From: Pampus argenteus
Taxonomy: Eukaryota; Chordata; Actinopteri; Scombriformes; Stromateidae
Assembly (NCBI GenBank): GCA_036937835.1
Contig: CM072881.1
Location: 1,132,501-1,196,500, forward strand
Length of the DNA stretch: 64,000 bases
Reading direction: 5' to 3'
Below, piece by piece: positions 36,901 to 64,000 of the stretch. Every line of letters starts with the position of its first letter. The stretch's first letter is position 1. The position numbers and the translations under genes are program-made. The notes under the pieces are model-generated. The model saw nothing but the letters and a program-made list of their open reading frames with translations, ran no database searches and was not told the origin of the DNA.

Positions 36901-39249
36901 TAATCCTGGTGAAATACTGGAATAATAAAGATGCTGGATTATATGTTACACAAGTCAGTGGCTCTAATTTTGTGCTTATTGTGCAGAGGATGTGGCTGTG
37001 TGGTACACATAGAGCTCACATGGAATATGTTGTAATACTATATATTCATTGGGTGACAGTGCCACATCCTGAAAATGGGTTTCTGCAACTCACCATGATG
37101 ACCTTGATTCAGTAGACAGCTGTACTGTCAGCTCCTTCTTACCACTGCAGAATTAGACTGAGGCCTCACATTCTTCATTGTTACAGGTGGTCCTGTGTCT
37201 AACCTACACTGATGTGGAGGAGCAGAACCATGACTAGTCGTTCACAGAATTATACCCAAGAATAAACAAAAAAATCAGCAGTTTTAAAAACTGAGTTGAA
37301 TAAATACAGACAACGTGTGAGACAATTGACCACATTTCTGTTTTATCGCTCTACTGTAGTGTTTTTGTAGTGTTACTTCATGAATCATTGTGATTCCATG
37401 TGAAATTTTGCAGGAATTTTAGTTCCTCTCAGTGGAAGCTTGTCTTGACTATGCTACTGCATTTAAGAGCCAACAACAATGCCTCAGGGGATCTGCGTCT
37501 TGACTGTAAATATCATCATCCGTCATACCATATTCTTGTAACGACACTCTGCAGTTAAGTTGCTGCTATAGTCCTGTCATTAAATGAGGAAAACTGATTT
37601 GAATGATGTAATAAAATTTTGCTTATCATGACAAGATCGAAAACAATTTGTGATCTTGTGATAATGCTATTGGCTCTAGTTCTTGTGAGATGATATTGTG
37701 ATGCTTGTGTGTGTGGTTGTTGTTCTTGTTTGTGTGTGTCAGATGCGACTGAAGAAACATCGCTGGCATAACCGCATCCTGAAGACACGGGACCCCCTCA
37801 TCCTGTCCTTAGGCTGGCGACGCTTCCAGACCATCCCCCTCTACCACATCGAGGATCACAACGGACGCCATCGCCTGCTCAAATACACACCGCAGCACAT
37901 GCACTGTGGAGCCTCCATCTGGGGTAAGAAGTAAAAGCATGCTCGACTGTTCACTGCTGCTGTACAGCCATGACGTCCAATTCAGTTTTTATGGAGCTTA
38001 ACTAGATTGTATTGTGTTTGTTTTAGTGTCTATGTTTACATGCACATAATCATCTGCTTCGGGTCAATAATGATAGTACTTTGCTCCATGGGTTTCTTAA
38101 AGAACCATTTAATTTCCATTTCCATACTATAGAACAAAGCCCCTGGACATTATGTTACTGCTATATGTCAGTAATGAACCTCACTCTGATCATGTTGTAA
38201 CAATGTTGCGTTAGTGGTGTCAGTGGTTACCTTTGTGCAGATACTGCAATACATTTTTGCTTTGTTGCTCTGTTTTTACAGCATAGTAGAACATGTACAA
38301 AGATATTCTCTTAGAAAGATGCACCACTCTGAATGGCAAAACTTTGGAGCAGCAGAACAAGCAGTCACAGACATATCATCACCTTTTAAAGTTGTTATTA
38401 GCAAACAGGTGCCTATTTCTATATCCAGCAGTTACGGAGCAACATTATCATTCATTTGGAGTTTTGTTTCTGGCAAACTGGTGAATTTAAGTCTTAATAT
38501 TCTACCAGCTCCTGAGGGAAATATCTGGCTCTAAAGCAATTAAATGCTCCACTATAATCACCAGTTAGTCTACAGCTATGGCTGAAGACAGAACAGAAAT
38601 GATTAACTGATTAGTTGCCAATTAATTTTCATAATAACTGGTGTAAATCATTTAAATTTTATTTAGAACGTATTAGAATATTTTTTTTTGCTTTTTTATA
38701 TCAGTGTACATTGAATATTTTTCAGTTTTGGACTATAATTTGAATAGTGTCACTCTCGTTTTAAGAAAACCTGATGTTTGTTACTACTTTCTGATGTTTT
38801 ATAGATGGAATAACTAATCAGTTAGTTATCTGCCGATTTCTCACCAATGAAAATAGTTGTTAGTTCCAGCCCTAGTGGGTTTATTAGGGGGTTTTCACTG
38901 AAAATGAGCAGCTTCTGCTGGAAACCAAGTTGACGAGAGCTGTGACACTTAACCAGAAACGGCTACATTTAATCTGTAAAAACCAAAACAATGAGTTTAA
39001 AGAGACTAAAAAACTCTGTTGAGGAGAACAGCAGAGTCGGTGATCATGGCCCATCACAGTTAATAAGTTCAAAAATATTAATTCATGCAGCTGTACATTT
39101 GAGCTTTGTCCATCCAGTTATCAGACATGGTCTTACCAAAGTCTAAACTGGTCCAGCTCTCCGTCTTAAGGGTCTGAAGTCAACTACTATAGAGTATTAC
39201 TCTAATAGATTAGAATAACTTGTCTAAGCTAGTGGCGAGGAGATTCAGA

Positions 39250-39298
<49 letters not shown>

Positions 39299-41709
39299 CA
39301 TACATATACTCTTTTACTAAGGAGTGGCGTGTAATTTCTTTCTCTGCCGTGTATAATTATAGGAATTAAGAATAATAACCATTATTCCCTCTCTCTTGTC
39401 TCACTGAAGGTCCAATTACGCCACAGGGCACAGGCTTCCTGGCTGTCCAGTCAGTAGCAGGAACTACAGTAAGCCTTGTTCACTCTAGTTACTGTACACT
39501 ATTGCAACAATGATGTTATGTATACGATATATGATTCATAAAATTGCAGTTTTAAAAGACATTAGACCATTGCCATTGTTTTGAAAATGCTTGATAGTCA
39601 TAGTATGAAATAGCCAAATCATTGGCCATTATTTTAAAATTTGAATTCTCATGTGGCTCCAATTCAGAATAACTTTGACTAAATCGTTCATAGAACTTCT
39701 GACTCGTTAAATCCCTGTTTTCTGTCTACAGGCTAATTTCCGTATTGCGGCCACAGGAGTCGTCCTGGACCTGGATAAGTCAGTGACTATAGTGAAGAAG
39801 CTCAAACTCATCGGTTACCCGTACAAGATCTTTAAGAACACAAGCTTCATTAAGGTAGGGAAGATTTGATCTACTTTTATCTGTCTAACTCTCTCATCTA
39901 TGTCTGGAAAAATCTTCATCTGCTCATTGTCTTAGTCAGTGTTTTTGGTAAATTAGCATTAATCATTATTTTTCTCCTTACTTTTATCAGTGGAAGTATA
40001 TTCATAACATATGCAGCATATAGACAGACTGATGTGTGTGTGTGTGTGTGTGTGTTCGTTTACAGGGCATGTTCAACACTGTGCTGGAAGTAGCTAAATT
40101 TGAAGGTGCCTCTATACGAACAGTGTCAGGGGTCAGAGGTCAGATTAAGAAGGCGCTGTCAACGCCAGCAGGAGCTTACAGAGCAACGTTTGAGGACCGG
40201 CTACTCATGAGTGGTGAGTTTGTGTTTTACCTGTTGTTGTATTATTGTACTCACATGTTATGCTTTTTGTATTGTTGTGCATATTATTGAAAAAGTATTA
40301 AACATTTTATAAGTACAAAGTCCAACACTGTTTTTAAAGGACACTTCTATGTTGTCATATTGACTGAGGTTGTATTTATGTTGTAGTGAAAATGCATCCA
40401 ACTAATTTGACAGTAATAAATATCTTCTTCTAGCTGTGTCTTAGTGTCAGTGTGTTTTGTTCTGTGTGACCGTGTTGTGCAGACATTGTGTTCCTGCGCT
40501 CGTGGTATCCAGTGTCTGTTCCTCAGCTCTACAACCCTGTCACCTCTCTGCTGCTGCCTGTGGGGCAGAAGGACAGCTGGGCGGGCATGAGGACCCTGGG
40601 CCAGCTCAAACATGACCTAGGCATCCGCAACAAACCCACTACTGACTCTCTGTACAAGGTAGGACATCTTATGACAGAAGAGGAATGCAGCAGTTTCTGA
40701 AGGGTTAAAGGGAGGTAAAATATGTAACAAATGAATGAAATACAGCCCTCTACTCTTAACTCGTAACAAAAACCTGCTGGATCCCTGAGGGGAAACTACT
40801 GGTATACTGGCTGCAAAAATGTGAATCTGCACATGTGAAGAAGTAGCTATAGACAGAAAGCCATTTAGCTTGTTGAATATGTCTGGTGTGGTTCTTCTTC
40901 TGGTGTATGAGAACTAAAAAAAGGACTTGACCTGGTAATCGATTTGATATTTTTAGGGTGGGTCTTAAAAAGTAAAGAATTGTTTAATGTTAGTATGAGA
41001 GTGTTTGAGTAGGTACATGTCTACGTGTGATTGACAGTAAAACTAAAAGTGAATTTGGACTGACCAGTATTTCACACAACACTTGAATTTTCACCCTTTT
41101 ACTTTCCAGCCGGTGGTCCGGGCTCAAAGGCGCTTTAACCCCCTCCACATCCCCAAGGAGCTCCAGAAGGCCCTGCCCTTCAAAAGCAAACCCAAACAGC
41201 AGCAGCCTAAAGGAAAGATGCCTAGAGACCTGCAGAGGGTCAGCGTGATTAGAGAGCCCCACGAGAGGAAGGTGAGCAAAACCTGACTCTACAGTCATCA
41301 GCATTATACGAATTACTCACTGATTTATACTGATCTGACAACAGGAGCAGAATGTAACCAAAAACTGAAATGTAACCATGAAAGGATGACCCACTTGTTT
41401 AAGAACGGTGGATTCCTTCAACTACAAGATGACCATGTACTACACCTCATTGTAAGCATTGCTTTTCTTGTCCCATTCCTTTAGGTGGCAGCCCTGCTCC
41501 AAGCTCTGAGTACAGTTCACAACTACAGGAAGAAGAAAGCCCACATGGCGCAGCATGCCAAACACAAGGAGTTCCTGCAGCAGAAGGAGAAACAGGAGGA
41601 GGCCAAGCTGAAGAGACAGAAGGAGGCGCGTAAAAAATTGTATCGTGTCATGGGCCAGACGGACCAGAAGAAGCAGAGGTCCAGTCTGAAGGGGGCACAG
41701 GACGACTAA
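27979..41709 (+). CDS. bms1: BMS1 ribosome biogenesis GTPase, 22 coding exons
   Basis: BMS1 is the nucleolar GTPase of the U3 small-subunit processome that binds RCL1 and is needed for early pre-rRNA cleavages and 40S assembly. Coding exons: 27979-28151, 28266-28456, 28725-28804, 30181-30369, 30510-30652, 31598-31719, 31821-32014, 32323-32465, 33802-34328, 34686-34787, 35279-35421, 35537-35618, 35772-35848, 36147-36335, 36488-36676, 37743-37923, 39410-39468, 39732-39854, 40066-40213, 40483-40658, 41110-41271, 41485-41709. They sum to 3618 bases, so 1205 aa (human about 1280). Features: lysine-rich N-terminus MDGKVKEQKRHQQKHSG; P-loop GPPKVGKST at about residues 88-96; an acidic linker with E/D runs in 33802-34328; the conserved C-terminal half with FRPGMYIRLEI, GWRRFQTIPLY, KYTPQHMHCGA, FKNTSFIKGMFN and VIREPHERK; a basic coiled C-terminus. 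All introns are GT-AG. The exon ending at 35848 uses a weak donor (gttcgt), and the next acceptor could be 36147 or 36150; both keep frame. No disabling change is seen. Confidence 0.96.
29676..30056 (-). mobile_element. tRNA-derived SINE in bms1 intron
   Basis: Read on the minus strand from 30055: ggggcggcagtagctcagtc gives an A-box (tagctcagtccataggg), then ggcggttcaagtccc gives the B-box (GGTTCRANYCC, complement of 29991-30000). A SINE body follows (gccagttcacctcctgggca, then cccttgagcaaggcaccgac), a (C)n run opposite 29881-29894, and the 3' tail ttgagggattaataaagtaa ending in (TTC)n. The two RNA polymerase III boxes are intact. The tail resembles the LINE tail at 54396-54445. It lies antisense to bms1, about 125 bases before the exon at 30181. 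Confidence 0.85.
30877..30957 (+). repeat. (TCTG)n/(TC)n microsatellite in bms1 intron
   Basis: tctgtctg units with tctctc interruptions for about 75 bases. Confidence 0.9.
31400..31500 (-). repeat. fragment of an interspersed repeat in bms1 intron
   Basis: Contains caagtcaaagtcaactttat and cgaaattccgtttgtttg, similar to the end of a common teleost repeat that terminates with ataaagttgactttgac on the minus strand. Too short to classify. Confidence 0.4.
32466..33801. other. bms1 intron, nothing recognised inside
   Basis: The intron between the exons ending 32465 and starting 33802 is AT-rich. I found no snoRNA boxes, exon or clear repeat. Confidence 0.5.
34405..34500 (+). repeat. attaatcgattaat-family fragment in bms1 intron
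   Basis: ttactttcattatcgattaatctgttgaatattttct-type sequence followed by ccaaaaccccaaaaatgaat, matching one end of the family listed at 10440. Confidence 0.6.
35935..36010 (+). repeat. attaatcgattaat-family fragment in bms1 intron
   Basis: gcgcctaacgataatgtccg followed by gttttggtctataaaatgtcagaaaaagg-type sequence, a short piece of the same family. It lies between the exons ending 35848 and starting 36147. Confidence 0.5.
38595..38875. repeat. attaatcgattaat-family repeat in bms1 intron
   Basis: One end reads atgattaactgattagttgc, the other aaaatagttgttagttccag then ccctag, which are inverted relatives. The interior is diverged from other copies. Confidence 0.6.
39254..39305. repeat. (TA)n microsatellite in bms1 intron
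   Basis: Pure TA for about 40 bases then tacatacata. Confidence 0.9.
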
Positions 41710-41898
41710 GTCACTGTATCTTGACTCATGAGGAAAGCTACTGTAGACTCTGAGATGCGGGGGCTGCTCTTTGGACAGTTGGCATGTGTTTCATGGCTCT
41801 GCCAGGTTCATTGTATTTTTCTAAATGTGTTTATTGAAAATCATTTGTAATAATCTGTGTTGATATTGATAATCTAGCTGCCTTTTGGACCTTGTTTT

Positions 41899-41904
41899 AA
41901 TAAA
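41899..41904 (+). terminator. bms1 poly(A) signal
   Basis: AATAAA about 190 bases after the bms1 stop, followed by AATAAT repeats. It is the first canonical hexamer I see after the stop and gives a short 3'UTR. Cleavage would fall about 15-30 bases on. Confidence 0.7.
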
Positions 41905-41929
41905 ACAATAATAATGACCTCTTGAAGTA

Positions 41930-42965
41930 TTAGTGATTAGCTGTCACATTTCTATCTTTGCAATTCCAGTAATTAAGACCTTTGACCTTTTGAAAGTTAA
42001 ACTTTTGCTCCACTTTTCAACCTTCCCCTCCAGCATCCAAAGTTTTCACAGAATTTTTGGCCCAATCATGGTGAGAAATTGCAATGTATGAGTGTCTCCA
42101 CAATTCCTCTTTTTATACATGCGTGTGAGAACTGACAGTTCTTCTGATGGTTGCTGATTTCACCCTGTCATGAAGATATTATGCCATGTCACTAATCGGA
42201 GAGAATCTTAACACTTTATTTATGTATCAAACTATTAGTGATATTTCAAAATATGAGCTACAGTGCTAAAATAATGTGGTGCTAATTGACAGAAATGAGG
42301 GAAATAAATGCGGACTGTAGTTCTAGTAAACAAAAGCCCAAAGTGTACCTTACGAATATTATGCAGTTAGAACACTTGTATGAATAATATGTGCACCTGC
42401 ACCCATCTATACACAGCTGTTTTCTCACCACATCCTTTCCTTTGTAGTACACTGACATACAGGCTGGCATCCATCCATGTGTTGTAAAGGTGGAATCTAT
42501 GAGAGGAAAAAAGAACACTTATGAATTTGACATTGACCTTGTCAACTTCTCTGAGGTAAAGGCAAAACCTCTTCTCTAATGCATCAAGTTTGACTTGGAT
42601 AAATTGGCAGCGTTAGGCAGACCTATATGGAAGCCGCTACTGACGGGAGAAGAGAGAAAAACGTTACGAATAAACATCATGAAAGTTCAAATGACTGAGA
42701 ATTATGAAATATTAAGTCCAAATTTTAACTAACAAAAGCAAATTGTAAGATATTGTAAAGGCAATTATAATTGTGACTTCTAAAGTGAAAAGGTTGACTT
42801 CGAGGGTAAAAGATTGAGAGTAAGGCTTAATATTGAAATTGCATTTCCGAAACCTGAATGTTGAATGATGATGGACTGAAAGTTGAACATAAACACAGCA
42901 GCTTTTAGGAAAATAATAGCTGTGAAGTCTTAATTTGATGTGCCGGTGCTTTAATTGTGAAGGAC
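41930..42965. other. bms1-mtr intergenic gap
   Basis: About 1 kb between the bms1 poly(A) signal and the mtr promoter motif. No gene is seen; AT-rich. It probably holds the distal mtr promoter. Confidence 0.5.
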
Positions 42966-43114
42966 TCAGGCCGGAAGTGTAGATGTCGTCGCTGGCTGGG
43001 AGCAATCTGCAGAAGAGATACGAGCCGGGTAGTAGTAACGGTCTGCCCTGCAACATTAACAGTTTGCTGTCCAGACTGGTCGTGGGACACTTTTCAAGGC
43101 TGACTCTTCACAAG
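42966..43114 (+). promoter_or_regulatory. mtr proximal promoter / 5' leader
   Basis: An ETS/GABP consensus, ccggaagt, lies at 42971-42978. An ATG at 42983 is in frame with the mtr start at 43115 and would add 44 residues, but its context is weak (t at -3, t at +4), while 43115 has a strong context (a at -3, g at +4). If transcription starts close to the ETS site, the upstream ATG may be outside the mRNA or bypassed by leaky scanning. No TATA box is evident. Confidence 0.5.

Positions 43115-64000
<20,886 letters not shown>

Larger units (their letters stand above)
37930..39400. other. bms1 intron with family repeat and TA microsatellite
   Basis: The intron between exons 37743-37923 and 39410-39468 holds a diverged attaatcgattaat-family copy at about 38595-38875 (gattaactgattagttgcca at its left end, gttagttccagccctag at its right end) and a (TA)n microsatellite at 39254-39294. 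ORFs inside (for example 38214-38534) are not recognised. Confidence 0.6.

Noticed and set aside
27189..41480. Intronic snoRNA genes in bms1, as often found in ribosome-biogenesis genes
   Set aside because: I looked for C/D and H/ACA box arrangements and found no convincing pair with terminal stems; a dedicated covariance search would be needed.

Overview
The window is vertebrate nuclear DNA, almost certainly from a ray-finned (percomorph-like) fish. Genes are split by GT-AG introns, intergenic DNA is AT-rich and full of CA/GT, TA and TCTG microsatellites, and there are many typical teleost repeats: RTE-, L1- and L2/CR1-type LINEs, a tRNA-derived SINE, hAT remnants and short non-autonomous DNA elements. 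I see no prokaryotic, organellar or viral gene organisation.

Three protein-coding genes are supported. (1) ado, cysteamine (2-aminoethanethiol) dioxygenase, minus strand, 5663 to 3499, two coding exons, 262 aa. (2) bms1, the ribosome-biogenesis GTPase, plus strand, 27979 to 41709: 22 coding exons whose lengths sum to exactly 1206 codons including the stop, so the model is internally consistent. (3) mtr, cobalamin-dependent methionine synthase, plus strand, from 43115 (or an in-frame upstream ATG at 42983) to beyond the right edge; the first 16 coding exons (539 complete codons) carry the complete homocysteine-binding domain and the start of the folate domain.

Layout: 1-3498 is gene-free with old repeats. 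3499-5900 is ado and its CpG-rich 5' end. 5950-27000 is a 21-kb gene desert with microsatellites, hAT remnants, a LINE 3'-end family, a SINE and an internally deleted RTE LINE. 27095-41920 is bms1 from promoter to poly(A) signal. 41920-42970 is a short intergenic gap. mtr follows; its intron 5 holds an antisense LINE reverse transcriptase, and its 8.6-kb intron 10 is a stack of antisense LINE fragments with a cleanly nested hAT element.

The three genes do not form one pathway: thiol oxidation (ado), 40S/U3 processome maturation (bms1), and methionine and folate metabolism (mtr). bms1 and mtr lie head to tail, with about 1.3-1.4 kb between the bms1 stop and the mtr start. I found no convincing new biological system. 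The observations most worth a second look are the intron in ado with its weak donor, the possible alternative N-terminus of mtr, the UG-repeat tracts beside many bms1/mtr splice sites, a long inverted repeat at the left end, and the nested transposon architecture of mtr intron 10.
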